DNA from: an uncultured Alphaproteobacteria bacterium
Lineage (GTDB): Bacteria; Pseudomonadota; Alphaproteobacteria; Rhodobacterales; Rhodobacteraceae
Assembly: GCA_902578545.1 (NCBI GenBank)
Contig: CACHDI010000010.1
Location: 1 to 55,463, forward strand
Length of the DNA: 55,463 nucleotides
Reading direction: 5' to 3'
Under the pieces are notes generated by a model. That model searched no databases. It was given only the letters and a program-made list of their open reading frames with translations, and had not been told where the DNA came from. Below, in pieces: positions 8,346 to 19,736 of this stretch (its first letter is position 1; every line of letters begins with the position of its first letter). Both the position numbers and the translations under genes were made by a program.

Positions 8346-9724
8346 CAATTTTCCGTTAATAAACTACTAGGATTAAAATTTGGTTTTAAAGACCAAGTTG
8401 TTTCATTTCCATGATCATTAATCGTTACTCCAGCTTTTTCAAGCTTAATTCTTATTAGATCAGATTTTCTATAATCCTTATTTTTTCTTGCATTTTGCCT
8501 CTCTACTATTAATAAATTTACCATTTCATTAATAGTTTGCTTATCAAGGCTATTGTTTGATTTGATGCTATTGTTTGAATTAAAGCCTAAAAAAAAGAAA
8601 GAATTTGCAAATCCATCATAATCTTCTTCTTTCAATAGGTTATGCATTTCAGTAATAACTAATGGTATATTTAGATCATCACATAGGGCTTCCAAAATTT
8701 TATTTGTTGGAATTCCATTGATATTTAAATCTCTATTATTTATTACATTAAACCATTTATTTATAATATTTTGCGCTTCTGTTAATTTTCTGTTTGTCCA
8801 ATCCAAAGGCTGTCTATAATGAGTAGATAATAAGACAAAACGAATAACTGCTCCATCAATATTTTTGTTTCTTAAATCTTCTACTGTTAGATAGTTACCC
8901 AAAGATTTTGACATTTTTTGACCCTCAATATTTACAAACCCATTATGCATCCAATAATTAGCTAGTGAATTTTTGTTATTAGCACAAATACTTTGGGCGG
9001 TTTCATTTTCATGATGAGGAAAAATAAGATCAATACCTCCACCATGAATGTCAAAAGTATCACCTAAAATTTCCTTACTCATAGCTGAACACTCGATATG
9101 CCATCCAGGCCTACCATAACCCCAAGGACTATCCCAACCGATATTATTTTTTGATGTTGGTTTCCAGAGTACAAAATCTAGAGGATTTTTTTTTCTTCTA
9201 TCAATATCTACTCTATTACCAACGATCATTGATTCCAAATTTTGCTTTGATAAGGAACCATAACTTTTAAAAGTATTTACTGAAAAAAGAACTTCACCAT
9301 CCTCTAAAACATATGCATTTTTTTTTAAAATGAGAACTTCAATCATAGCAATCATTTGCGAAATATAATGCGTTGCTTTTGGTTGATGTGTTGGCTTATT
9401 TACATTCAAATAATTATTATCTTCGATAAACCATTTTATTGTCTCTGAAGTAATTTCATTAACTGACTTATTTTCTGCGGAAGACTTAGCAATTATTTTA
9501 TCATCAACATCAGTTATATTTCTTACGTAAGTAACTGATTTTTCACCATATAAATATTTTAACAACCTATATAAAATATCAAACACAACTACTGGCCTTG
9601 CATTACCTATATGAGCTCTATCGTAAACAGTTGGGCCACAGACATACATTCTAATATTATTTGAATCTAATGGTTTAAAAATTTCTTTATTCTTTGATTT
9701 TGTATTATAAATTTTAAGTTTCAA
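8345..9724 (-). CDS. cysS: Cysteinyl-tRNA synthetase
   Basis: Class I aminoacyl-tRNA synthetase charging tRNA-Cys. The zinc-site start CGPTVYD and the HIGH-type signature AHIGNARPVV are near the N-terminus. Other zinc ligands lie in GWHIECSAM and FPHHENE, and KMSKSLGN is the second nucleotide-binding signature. At 459 residues it is of normal length. It is the first gene of a tight four-gene run with cimA, the glycosylase and the esterase. Confidence 0.96.
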   Translation of the reverse strand: MKLKIYNTKSKNKEIFKPLDSNNIRMYVCGPTVYDRAHIGNARPVVVFDILYRLLKYLYGEKSVTYVRNITDVDDKIIAKSSAENKSVNEITSETIKWFIEDNNYLNVNKPTHQPKATHYISQMIAMIEVLILKKNAYVLEDGEVLFSVNTFKSYGSLSKQNLESMIVGNRVDIDRRKKNPLDFVLWKPTSKNNIGWDSPWGYGRPGWHIECSAMSKEILGDTFDIHGGGIDLIFPHHENETAQSICANNKNSLANYWMHNGFVNIEGQKMSKSLGNYLTVEDLRNKNIDGAVIRFVLLSTHYRQPLDWTNRKLTEAQNIINKWFNVINNRDLNINGIPTNKILEALCDDLNIPLVITEMHNLLKEEDYDGFANSFFFLGFNSNNSIKSNNSLDKQTINEMVNLLIVERQNARKNKDYRKSDLIRIKLEKAGVTINDHGNETTWSLKPNFNPSSLLTEN

Positions 9725-9865
9725 TTTTATTCCAACAAAGTTTTAATGATTACACATTAAGTTCAACAAATAAGAAAAATTAAAAAATAATAATTTTATT
9801 ATTAAAGGATTTCCTATTATTAAATTAAAGTGTTATACTAAATATGGTTTACCATATAGCTTATA

Positions 9866-10645
9866 ATGAAAATAAAATTACCAATCTACATTTTTTATAT
9901 AAAAAAAATTTTTATAAAAAATATTATTACTGTATGTTGTATACTTTTTTTATCAGCTTGTAATACTACAAATCTTAAAAATTATAGTTCTAACCCTAAT
10001 GATCCTTTTGAAGAAACAAATAGAAAAGTTCACGCTTTTAATAAACACATTGATAAAACAACTCTAAAACCAGCTTCAAAGGTCTATGGAAATGTTATAC
10101 CCAGGCCAATAAGATTAGGTGCAGCAAATTTTCATGAAAACTTGCAAGAACCTAAAAGATTTGTAAATCACCTCGGTCAAGCTGAGTTTATTAAAGCTAC
10201 AACAGATGTCACCCGTTTTGTTATAAACTCTTCAGTTGGTGTTTTTGGTATTTTTGATGTTGCTTCCAGAATCAGTTTGTTCTCAGATGATACTGAATTT
10301 GATGAGACATCTGCGTATTGGGGATTTCCTGTGGGTCCATATTTAGAATTACCATTTGTAGGACCCAGCTCTTTAAGAGGATCTCTATCAATGTTAGTGG
10401 ATTATACATTAAATCCAATGAGTTTATTATCAGGACCAGCTGAAGGAGCTAGTCTGATTACATTTAGTGCTTTAAATATTCTTAATAAACGACATGAATT
10501 TGGCACAATGGTCGATACAATACTATATAATAGTTTAGATAGTTATTATTCCACGAGATCAACATATCTTCAAACAAGGATTAACGAACCACCTGAACCA
10601 ATGGAAGATAACTTAGATTTGTTTGATCCTTATGAAGATTTTTAA
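9866..10645 (+). CDS. mlaA: MlaA (VacJ) outer-membrane lipoprotein
   Basis: An outer-membrane lipoprotein that removes mislocalised phospholipids from the outer leaflet and hands them to the MlaC/MlaFEDB retrograde pathway. The signal peptide ends in the lipobox LSAC with the lipidated cysteine at residue 32. Family hallmarks follow: NDPFEETNRKVHAFN, the region around ARISLFSDDTEFDET, and YWGFPVGPYLELPFVGPSS. Length (259) is normal. It is a single gene between cysS (divergent) and cbbX (convergent); no mlaBCDEF genes are in view. Confidence 0.92.
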   Translation: MKIKLPIYIFYIKKIFIKNIITVCCILFLSACNTTNLKNYSSNPNDPFEETNRKVHAFNKHIDKTTLKPASKVYGNVIPRPIRLGAANFHENLQEPKRFVNHLGQAEFIKATTDVTRFVINSSVGVFGIFDVASRISLFSDDTEFDETSAYWGFPVGPYLELPFVGPSSLRGSLSMLVDYTLNPMSLLSGPAEGASLITFSALNILNKRHEFGTMVDTILYNSLDSYYSTRSTYLQTRINEPPEPMEDNLDLFDPYEDF

Positions 10646-10675
10646 TAATTAAAAGTATCAGTGAGCCTTAATAAA

Positions 10676-11590
10676 TTAATTATCAATTCCACCACTGAAA
10701 ACTCTACTTTCTCTGATATCTACTTCTTCTAATGTACTCAGCTTTTCCGCATCAACAGGTCCATCATTTTCTTTAAATAGTCTATTTGCTTGCCTCAATC
10801 TTACTCTATCAAGGGCATTTCTAATTGATCTAGCATTGGCAAAATGAGGTTGCTCTTTTCTTAAGTTTATATACTCAGTAAATGCATTTTTAGCCGATTT
10901 TGTTAAACAATAATTTAATTGATCCAACATAGCTGACCCAATATCTAGGAGTTCTGAAGTTGAATAATCAGGAAATTCAATATGATGTGCTATCCTTGAT
11001 CTGAAACCTGGATTACTTTCAAAAAATGTGTTCATTCTGTTTTTATAACCAGCCAATATCACTACTAAATCATCACGATTATTTTCCATTACTTGAAGTA
11101 AAATTTCAATTGCTTCCTGTCCATAATCTCTTTCATTCTCAGGCCTATACAGATAATAAGCTTCATCAATAAATAGAACACCACCCATCGCTTTTTTTAA
11201 TACTTCTTTAGTTTTTGGTGCTGTATGGCCTATATATTGGCCCACTAAATCATCTCTTGTAACAGTAACCAAGTGGCCTTTTCTAACATAGCCAAGTTTG
11301 TGTAATAATTCAGCCATTCTGAGTGCTACAGTAGTTTTACCAGTTCCAGGATTTCCTGAAAAACTCATGTGTAAGGTTGGAGTTTCATGAGCTAAACCAA
11401 GTTTCTCTCTTGCTTTTTCTACTAGCAAAAGTGCTGCAGTTTCTCTTATTCTAGTTTTTACCGGTTCTAAACCAATTAAACTTTTGTCTAAATCAATTAA
11501 AACTTGCTCCACGCCAGTTTCAATTAATTCAGCGTGGAGATCAATTTTATTAACGATTTTTTTTTCTTCGAGTATACTATCTTTTGTCAA
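10676..11590 (-). CDS. cbbX: Red-type RuBisCO activase CbbX
   Basis: An AAA+ ATPase that remodels inhibited red-type RuBisCO by pulling on the C-terminus of the large subunit. Walker A is GNPGTGKT, Walker B is [10 protein letters not shown], and the pore-loop region is YIGHTAPKT. At 304 residues it matches CbbX of Rhodobacter-type operons. It lies 33 bases downstream of cbbS and is the last gene of the fbp-prkB-fba-cbbL-cbbS-cbbX operon. Its presence agrees with the red-type sequence of CbbL and CbbS. Confidence 0.95.
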   Translation of the reverse strand: MTKDSILEEKKIVNKIDLHAELIETGVEQVLIDLDKSLIGLEPVKTRIRETAALLLVEKAREKLGLAHETPTLHMSFSGNPGTGKTTVALRMAELLHKLGYVRKGHLVTVTRDDLVGQYIGHTAPKTKEVLKKAMGGVLFIDEAYYLYRPENERDYGQEAIEILLQVMENNRDDLVVILAGYKNRMNTFFESNPGFRSRIAHHIEFPDYSTSELLDIGSAMLDQLNYCLTKSAKNAFTEYINLRKEQPHFANARSIRNALDRVRLRQANRLFKENDGPVDAEKLSTLEEVDIRESRVFSGGIDN

Positions 11591-11623
11591 TTCATTTACC
11601 TTATAATATACGATTATTTTTTA

Positions 11624-12040
11624 TTAATATCGTCTACCCTCAGGTTTATCTGTAGCATACGATTTGATTGAATACCTCATAGATCTTCCCTTGACTTCCT
11701 CTCTTGAAACATGAAAGCCTGGTTCTTCTTTTGGTCTGTTAACTATGAATGATAATTTAATACTTTCCCAGCCATGGGAAGAATCAAATGCAATAACTCT
11801 TATATAATAATCACCAAATTGTTTTCTACACTCATTCACTTCAAAAACAACAGCTGCAGCATCTGGATTATCAAACATTGGATGTCCCCACATTTCCCAA
11901 TAAGTATTTCTTGGATGTGGATCATCTGTATATTCAACGCTTACTGCCCAACCATTATCTATACAATATTGTACTTGAGTGTGTATTTCAGCATCAGTCA
12001 GATCAGGTAAAAAAGAAAATGTCCCTTGTCTTAATTTCAT
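11624..12040 (-). CDS. cbbS: RuBisCO small subunit, red type
   Basis: Small subunit of the L8S8 holoenzyme. The start RQGTFSFLPDLTDAEI and the segment NTYWEMWGHPMFD are characteristic. At 138 residues it is longer than green-type small subunits: the extra C-terminus (from about residue 105, FHVSREEVKGRSMRYSIKSY) is the extension seen in red-type enzymes, which forms a beta-hairpin in the central channel. It starts 12 bases after cbbL, so stoichiometric translation is expected. Confidence 0.95.
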   Translation of the reverse strand: MKLRQGTFSFLPDLTDAEIHTQVQYCIDNGWAVSVEYTDDPHPRNTYWEMWGHPMFDNPDAAAVVFEVNECRKQFGDYYIRVIAFDSSHGWESIKLSFIVNRPKEEPGFHVSREEVKGRSMRYSIKSYATDKPEGRRY

Positions 12041-12052
12041 AATTTATTCTCC

Positions 12053-14609
<2,557 letters not shown>

Positions 14610-14647
14610 AGAATTCTCCTAAATTACCAATAAATTATACAAAATTA

Positions 14648-15523
14648 TTAACCCGATTTTTTTGATCTTTCTATTAATCTTTTGATTAGGGGGGTAAGAA
14701 TAAGTTGCATTGCAAGATCCAATTTACCTCCAGGAATAACAATGGAGTTAGCTCTACTCATCCAACTATCATGGATCATGGAAACTAAATAAGGGAAATC
14801 AATGCCATGAGGATCTTTAAATCTAATAACAACAATACTTTCATCAGCAGTAGGTATCCACCTTGCAATAAATGGATTCGAAGTATCGACAACAGGAACC
14901 CTTTGAAAATTTATATCAGTTTCAGTAAATTGAGGGCAAATGCAATGTACATAGTCATGCATCCTTCTGAGAATAGTATCAGTAACAGCTTCAGTAGTAT
15001 AACCTCTTGCGTCAGTATCTCTATGGATCTTTTGTATCCATTCTAAATTTATTACAGGAACAACTCCAATCTTTAAATCAGTGTATTTGGGAATATTGAT
15101 ATTTTCAAATTTAGCCGCACCATGTAATCCTTCATAAAAAAGAAGGTCAGTATCATAAGGTAAATCACGCCAATCGGTAAATTCACCAGCGGGAACACTA
15201 TAAAGTTTACTTTCATCAGAATTATGAACATAAGTACGCGTTTTTGCAGTACCTGTTTCACCATAATTTTTAAAAGTTTTTTCTAATTCCTCTAATAAAT
15301 TTGCATCATAAGAAAAATGAGAAAATGTTTGATCTCCAAGAGAATATCTTCTTTCTAATTCTGCTTTCATTTCAGTTCTATTAAATTTGTGAAATGCATC
15401 TCCTTCAATCATTGCAGCTGACACATTTTCTCTTAAAAAAATCTTTTCAAAAGTATCTTTTACTGTTGAAGTTCCTGCTCCAGATGAACCAACTACTGAA
15501 ATGATAGGAAATTTTGTACTCAT
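14648..15523 (-). CDS. prkB: Phosphoribulokinase, bacterial type
   Basis: Phosphorylates ribulose-5-phosphate to ribulose-1,5-bisphosphate and is diagnostic of the Calvin cycle. The P-loop is GSSGAGTSTVK, followed by AAMIEGDAFHKFNR with the catalytic aspartate region, and YEGLHG. The 291-residue length and these motifs fit the octameric proteobacterial enzyme rather than the plant/cyanobacterial class. It follows fbp after 13 bases. Confidence 0.95.
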   Translation of the reverse strand: MSTKFPIISVVGSSGAGTSTVKDTFEKIFLRENVSAAMIEGDAFHKFNRTEMKAELERRYSLGDQTFSHFSYDANLLEELEKTFKNYGETGTAKTRTYVHNSDESKLYSVPAGEFTDWRDLPYDTDLLFYEGLHGAAKFENINIPKYTDLKIGVVPVINLEWIQKIHRDTDARGYTTEAVTDTILRRMHDYVHCICPQFTETDINFQRVPVVDTSNPFIARWIPTADESIVVIRFKDPHGIDFPYLVSMIHDSWMSRANSIVIPGGKLDLAMQLILTPLIKRLIERSKKSG

Positions 15524-15536
15524 AAAAATCCACTAA

Positions 15537-16583
15537 TTAATTACTAAATAATCCACGTTTGCCAAATAATGGTGAAACTTCAGCCTCAGGGAGATCATTG
15601 TAAGCTTGCAATCTAGCGATCTCATTTTTTGAGCCAAAAGCAAAAGGTGTTCTTTGATGAAGTTCATCAACTTCTAAATCTAGAATTCTATTGAAACTGT
15701 CAGTTGCTGCGCCCCCAGCTTGTTCAATTAAAAAAGCAATAGGGGCACATTCATAAACCATTCTTAATCTTCCTTTTTCATATCCTTTTCTGGAATCTGC
15801 CGGATAAATAAAAATACCGCCCCTAGATAAAATTCTATGAGTTTCAGCAACCAGAGATGCCACCCATCTCATATTAAAATCAATTCCCCTTGGGCCAGAC
15901 TTTCCTGCTATACTATCATCAATGTAATTTTTCATTCTTTTTTCCCAATGCCTGGCATTGGAGGCGTTGACAGCATACTCTCTAGTATCTTCAGGTATAG
16001 AAGTTTCTATTTTTGCATCAATAAATAAGTTTTTATTTCTATCTAGTATATATGACTTTACTCCATTACCAAACGTTACAACAAACATAGTTTGAGGACC
16101 AAAAATTATATAACCAGCAGCAATTTGTTCCGATCCAGCAGCCAAAAATATGCTATTTTTGTCTAGAGTTTGCTTTTCCGGAATCCTACGTATTGAGAAA
16201 ATTGAACCTATTGACACATTCGTATCTATATTTGATGAACCATCTAATGGATCTATTGCTAGTGCTAATCTTCCATCACTTTCAAGGTCAATTACTTTGT
16301 CTTGTTCTTCAGAAGCATAAAATTTTACTGGTGAATTTTTGATTTCAGCTAAATAAGCTTCATCTGCATATACATCTAATGCTTTTTGTTTGTCACCATC
16401 AGAATTTGTGGAAGTTTCTTGATTTAAACTAATAGAGGATAGAGATCCGATAGAAATTAGGTAAGAAAGATGACAAGCTACTTTAGCGATTTTATCAACT
16501 GTTTCAACAAGTTCTAAATCCAAATCTTTTGGTAAAACATCAAAGTTGCTAAAAGAATATGTCATTTTTGATTCTCTCATCAT
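15537..16583 (-). CDS. fbp: Fructose-1,6-bisphosphatase, class I (CbbF)
   Basis: Hydrolyses fructose-1,6-bisphosphate, and perhaps sedoheptulose-1,7-bisphosphate in this context. The metal-binding signature DPLDGSSNIDTNVSIGSIF is intact. The downstream RGGIFIYPADSRKGYEKGRLR carries the substrate loop, and EQAGGAATDS the last metal ligand region. Length (348) is normal. It is the first gene of the cbb operon and diverges from cbbR across only 72 bases. The chosen ATG has AGGA upstream; an ATG six codons later (with GAGAGA) is a rival start. Confidence 0.94.
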   Translation of the reverse strand: MMRESKMTYSFSNFDVLPKDLDLELVETVDKIAKVACHLSYLISIGSLSSISLNQETSTNSDGDKQKALDVYADEAYLAEIKNSPVKFYASEEQDKVIDLESDGRLALAIDPLDGSSNIDTNVSIGSIFSIRRIPEKQTLDKNSIFLAAGSEQIAAGYIIFGPQTMFVVTFGNGVKSYILDRNKNLFIDAKIETSIPEDTREYAVNASNARHWEKRMKNYIDDSIAGKSGPRGIDFNMRWVASLVAETHRILSRGGIFIYPADSRKGYEKGRLRMVYECAPIAFLIEQAGGAATDSFNRILDLEVDELHQRTPFAFGSKNEIARLQAYNDLPEAEVSPLFGKRGLFSN

Positions 16584-16585
16584 AA

Positions 16586-16645
16586 TTAATCCTGTTAATA
16601 TATTTTTTTCTTTAATAGAATTGAATTATTATTAATATCTGTTAA
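16586..16645. promoter_or_regulatory. Candidate CbbR operators between fbp and cbbR
   Basis: The 72-base divergent gap holds two similar near-palindromes, TTAATCCTGTTAA at 16586-16598 and TTAATATCTGTTAA at 16632-16645. Both fit the loose LysR/CbbR pattern TNA-N7/8-TNA. They start 46 bases apart. The first overlaps the fbp ribosome-binding site and the second is 10 bases before the cbbR start. In such AT-rich DNA the match is weak evidence. Confidence 0.35.
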
Positions 16646-16655
16646 AAATTATTTA

Positions 16656-17603
16656 ATGGATTGGAAAAAACTTATTTCAATAAAACATTTGAGAACATTA
16701 AATGCTATTTCAGAAGCAGGATCACTAGCAAATGCTGCTAATCTTCTGAATTTGTCTCCTCCAGCAATTACAATTCAATTAAATCAGCTAGAAGAATACC
16801 TGAACGTTAAAATACTTGAAAGAGGACCTAATGGTTTTATAAAAATATCAAATGTTGGATATGAGTTACTTAAACTTCATAAACAAATAGATAATCAAAT
16901 CTCAAGAAGCTTTCAAAGAATAGAACAATTGAAAATTGGTAAAACTGGGTATGTTAAGCTTGGGGCTGTTACTACAGCTCAATACTTTTGCCCATGGATT
17001 ATAGCTAAAGCTCAGAATGAATTTCCCGACTTATTAATTGATTTAGTAATTGGAAACCGTAATGAGATTATAAAATCCTTAAGAGAAGGAAATGTAGATT
17101 TAGCAATAACCGGCAGACCACCGATAGTACCTAAAGTTAAAGCTGAAATTTTAGGTGATAACCCTCATATCATTATAACCAAAAAGGATCATAAAATACT
17201 CGATTCATTGAAAAATTATAAAACTCTTAAAAATGAACAAATATATAAAATTTTAAGTAAAGAAACATTCCTAGTGAGAGAAGAAGGATCTGGGACTAGA
17301 ATTTTATTGGAACGTTTCCTCGATACAATAGGTAAAGGAAAACAATATGATAAAAAAGAGTTTTCATCGAATGAAGCTATTAAACAGGGTGTTTTAGCAG
17401 GGTTAGGAATTGCAATGATTTCGGCATCTACAGCGCTAAATGAACTTAATGAAGGAAATATTAAAGCTATAAATTTGTCAAATTTACCTATAATAAGACA
17501 ATGGTTTCTTATAAATTTGCAAGAAACAAATCTAGATCCAGATGTATTGATGTTCAAAAAATTTTTATTAGAAAATAAAATTGAATTAATGCCAATAAAA
17601 TAA
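16656..17603 (+). CDS. cbbR: LysR-family regulator, probable CbbR
   Basis: A 315-residue LysR-type transcription factor. The winged-helix domain is at residues 8-66 (IKHLRTLNAISEAGSLANAA, with NLSPPAITIQLNQLEEYL as the recognition region). The remainder is a periplasmic-binding-protein-like effector domain. Its position, divergent from the cbb operon by 72 bases, is the classic CbbR arrangement, so it probably activates fbp-prkB-fba-cbbLSX in response to a Calvin-cycle metabolite or nucleotide signal. The identity as CbbR rests on context plus family. Confidence 0.88.
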   Translation: MDWKKLISIKHLRTLNAISEAGSLANAANLLNLSPPAITIQLNQLEEYLNVKILERGPNGFIKISNVGYELLKLHKQIDNQISRSFQRIEQLKIGKTGYVKLGAVTTAQYFCPWIIAKAQNEFPDLLIDLVIGNRNEIIKSLREGNVDLAITGRPPIVPKVKAEILGDNPHIIITKKDHKILDSLKNYKTLKNEQIYKILSKETFLVREEGSGTRILLERFLDTIGKGKQYDKKEFSSNEAIKQGVLAGLGIAMISASTALNELNEGNIKAINLSNLPIIRQWFLINLQETNLDPDVLMFKKFLLENKIELMPIK

Positions 17604-17608
17604 AAAAA

Positions 17609-17896
17609 TTAATTTTGATCATTTTCTTCCATAAGATCAGCTAACTGCTGTTGCTTTTTCATTTTTTTCCAAACTAAATATATAAAAATAAAAATGCATA
17701 AAAAACCAAAAAAATAGCCTATAAATTTAAACCAATTTGGCTCAAAATGAGTATAAGGAGAAATAAATAGAACTACCAAATATACCATTCCAAATACACA
17801 AAGATATGAGGAAAATCCTTTTCCAAACTTTATTACAGGACTTAAAACTAAAGTGGTTATAATTGATAATAATGCGTATCCTATTAATCCAAACAT
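17609..17896 (-). CDS. Small integral membrane protein, unknown
   Basis: A 95-residue protein with three hydrophobic segments (about residues 2-22, 30-47 and 57-76) and a charged cytoplasmic tail (WKKMKKQQQLADLMEENDQN). I do not recognise the family. It converges on cbbR with five bases between stops. The charge pattern and clean membrane segments make it a likely real gene. Confidence 0.6.
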   Translation of the reverse strand: MFGLIGYALLSIITTLVLSPVIKFGKGFSSYLCVFGMVYLVVLFISPYTHFEPNWFKFIGYFFGFLCIFIFIYLVWKKMKKQQQLADLMEENDQN

Positions 17897-18057
17897 TTTT
17901 AAAAGATATATTTACTTTAGTCTTTAATATTAAAAACATATTTTGTAAAAATAAAGTTAATAATTAAAACCATATTTCATATTTATATCTTGAAAGTAGA
18001 CTAAAAAGCTATTTTATGATAAATTATAAGATATTTAATTTCTAAACAGGTTAACTA

Positions 18058-18696
18058 ATGAACGAAGAAGATTTAACTGACTCTTATTCTCAAGAAGCGA
18101 ATGAGAATATGAAAGTTGCTATAGAAAAACTAAGATCTGACTTAGAACAAATAGGTTCTTCAGATGCATACAAAAACGCATTATTTGGTTTAAAAATTAT
18201 GGTTGATAAAAGGCCAAGAAGAATTACTGATGTAGCAAATGTAGAACCTGGTTTAAAGCCAAGATCCCTTGATCTTATGGTATATAGTAGAGAATTAATA
18301 CCATTGGTAGTAGAGGAAATAAAGTTGGCAGGCTTTAAAAATGTTACAAGTGATATAGAACTTCAGCGTGTAACAATCATTGTTCCGGCACCTACATTAG
18401 AAGATCTAGAAAGAATAGAAGATGATTTAGATCGAGTAGCTAGAAGTACAGTATCGAACTTAACTCGAGTAAAAGCAAATTCTAGCCAAAGACTAAAAGC
18501 TGGCTTAGAAAATGAGTATATTGAGGTAGCCGAAGCTGGTAGAGCAAGAAAAAATCTTGATGATATAATAGAATATTACGTTCAAATTGCTAAATTACAT
18601 ATCCTTAAGAAAAGAATGAAGGTAATGGGTAAATATTTTCAGCCTAAAAATGATGACGAGCAGTTAATGAAAAAACTGAAAAACTTTAAAGGTTAA
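18058..18696 (+). CDS. Ribosome-recycling-factor-like protein (divergent RRF paralogue)
   Basis: A 212-residue protein that aligns by eye with ribosome recycling factor along its length. It has an N-terminal helix (MKVAIEKLRSDLEQIGSS), the beta domain (ITDVANVEP, RSLDLMVYS, QRVTIIVPAPT, matching the VASISVP, RTLVIQPWD and IRIPIPPLT positions of RRF), and long C-terminal helices with NLTRVKANSSQRLK in place of RRF's NxRRxANDKxK. The canonical RTGRA motif near the first helix is missing (GSSDAYKNAL instead), and about 25 extra basic residues follow at the C-terminus. Normal alphaproteobacterial frr is about 185 codons and lies near pyrH, so I infer this is a second, divergent family member. AACAGG precedes the ATG. 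Function on ribosomes is unproven. Confidence 0.6.
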   Translation: MNEEDLTDSYSQEANENMKVAIEKLRSDLEQIGSSDAYKNALFGLKIMVDKRPRRITDVANVEPGLKPRSLDLMVYSRELIPLVVEEIKLAGFKNVTSDIELQRVTIIVPAPTLEDLERIEDDLDRVARSTVSNLTRVKANSSQRLKAGLENEYIEVAEAGRARKNLDDIIEYYVQIAKLHILKKRMKVMGKYFQPKNDDEQLMKKLKNFKG

Positions 18697-19090
18697 AAAA
18701 ATATACCTTTATTTCAATAAATTAGGACTTATTACAATAATTTCTTTTTTTTCTATTTATTTAATTTCAACATCAAGCACTGCAGAAAGTTTAAAATTTA
18801 ATTACCTCACAGAGGTTTGTTCATTTGATACAAACTCAAAGGCAAATAATCATAATAAAGAAGCATGCCATTTTTTTATAAGGGGATATTTAGAAATTGC
18901 TAATCATAATTGTCAATTTGATTTAATTCCAGACCAACTACACAAATTAAATACTAGAGGAGTTAAGTTTGATCAAATCATCAAAGCACTAGAAATTTAT
19001 TCTCAAAAAAATACTAGGGTAAAAAAAGGTAATGCAATTGATCATTTATGGTATATTTTTAATAAGTTTTGGCCTTGTAAAATTAAGTGA
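18692..19090 (+). CDS. Exported Rap1a/Tai-like protein without a standard start codon
   Basis: An open frame of about 130 codons that shows clear protein character: a basic N-terminus and hydrophobic run (ITIISFFSIYLISTSSTAES) like a signal peptide, then a cysteine-rich domain with ACHFFIRGYLEIA, NCQFDLIPDQL and a C-terminal FNKFWPC. This layout matches the Rap1a/Tai family (type VI immunity proteins and their many housekeeping relatives). No ATG, GTG or TTG lies between the upstream in-frame TGA and the signal peptide. The best initiation site by position would be GTT at 18692 or ATA at 18701. It overlaps the RRF-like stop, so coupled re-initiation, a rare start codon, or a damaged start are all possible. 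Confidence 0.55.
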   Translation, partial: VKKIYLYFNKLGLITIISFFSIYLISTSSTAESLKFNYLTEVCSFDTNSKANNHNKEACHFFIRGYLEIANHNCQFDLIPDQLHKLNTRGVKFDQIIKALEIYSQKNTRVKKGNAIDHLWYIFNKFWPCKIK

Positions 19091-19110
19091 AAAAGCTGGA
19101 GAAATAAAAA

Positions 19111-19716
19111 ATGTTATTACACTATGCACAAAATAGCAGAGCAGTAAGAGTGGCTTGGTTATTAGAAGAATTAAACTTACCTTACACAATTAAAAAATAC
19201 AAACTAGGCGACAAAGAAATGAGGGAGGAGAGCTATAAAAAATTAAATCCACTTGGAAGAGTACCAACACTAGAAGATAATGAATTAATAATTTCCGAAT
19301 CTGGAGCTATCATTCAATATATCATTAGTAAATACGGAAATAATCAATTTATTCCAGAAATAAATAGTAAAGAATTTCCGTCCTATTTACAGTGGTTTCA
19401 TTATGCAGAAGGTATGATTATGCCACAAATGAATATAATAGTAGTTGAAACAATTTTTCTACCTCCAGAAAAAAGAAATGAGGTAAATCTAGCAAGAGCG
19501 AATAAACTTCTTTCGAAAATGCTAGATGTTGTAGAGAAAAATATGGAAAATAAAAATTTTCTTATAGGTGAGTTCTCTGCAGCTGATATGATGACTGGCC
19601 ATGCAGTAATAATGTCAAAAAATTTAGGAATTGATTTTTCCAATAAGCCATTTCTTGAATCTTACATAAAACGGTTACTTGCAAGACCTGCCTTGAAAAA
19701 AGCGTGGAGTTTATGA
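19111..19716 (+). CDS. Glutathione S-transferase family protein
   Basis: A 201-residue cytosolic GST. The thioredoxin-like N-terminal domain shows SRAVRVAWLLEELNLPY, the cis-proline LGRVPTLED and the glutathione-binding SESGAIIQYI. The helical C-terminal domain has the FSAADMMTG N-capping motif. The substrate is unknown. It begins 20 bases after the Rap1a-like frame and may be in one transcript with it and the RRF-like gene. Confidence 0.88.
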   Translation: MLLHYAQNSRAVRVAWLLEELNLPYTIKKYKLGDKEMREESYKKLNPLGRVPTLEDNELIISESGAIIQYIISKYGNNQFIPEINSKEFPSYLQWFHYAEGMIMPQMNIIVVETIFLPPEKRNEVNLARANKLLSKMLDVVEKNMENKNFLIGEFSAADMMTGHAVIMSKNLGIDFSNKPFLESYIKRLLARPALKKAWSL

Positions 19717-19736
19717 TTTTATAAATGTTTTAAAAC

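Noticed and set aside
17742-17939. Alternative frame overlapping the small membrane protein gene
   Set aside because: It is on the same strand as 17609-17896 but in another frame and has no protein-like character; the other frame gives a clean three-helix membrane protein.
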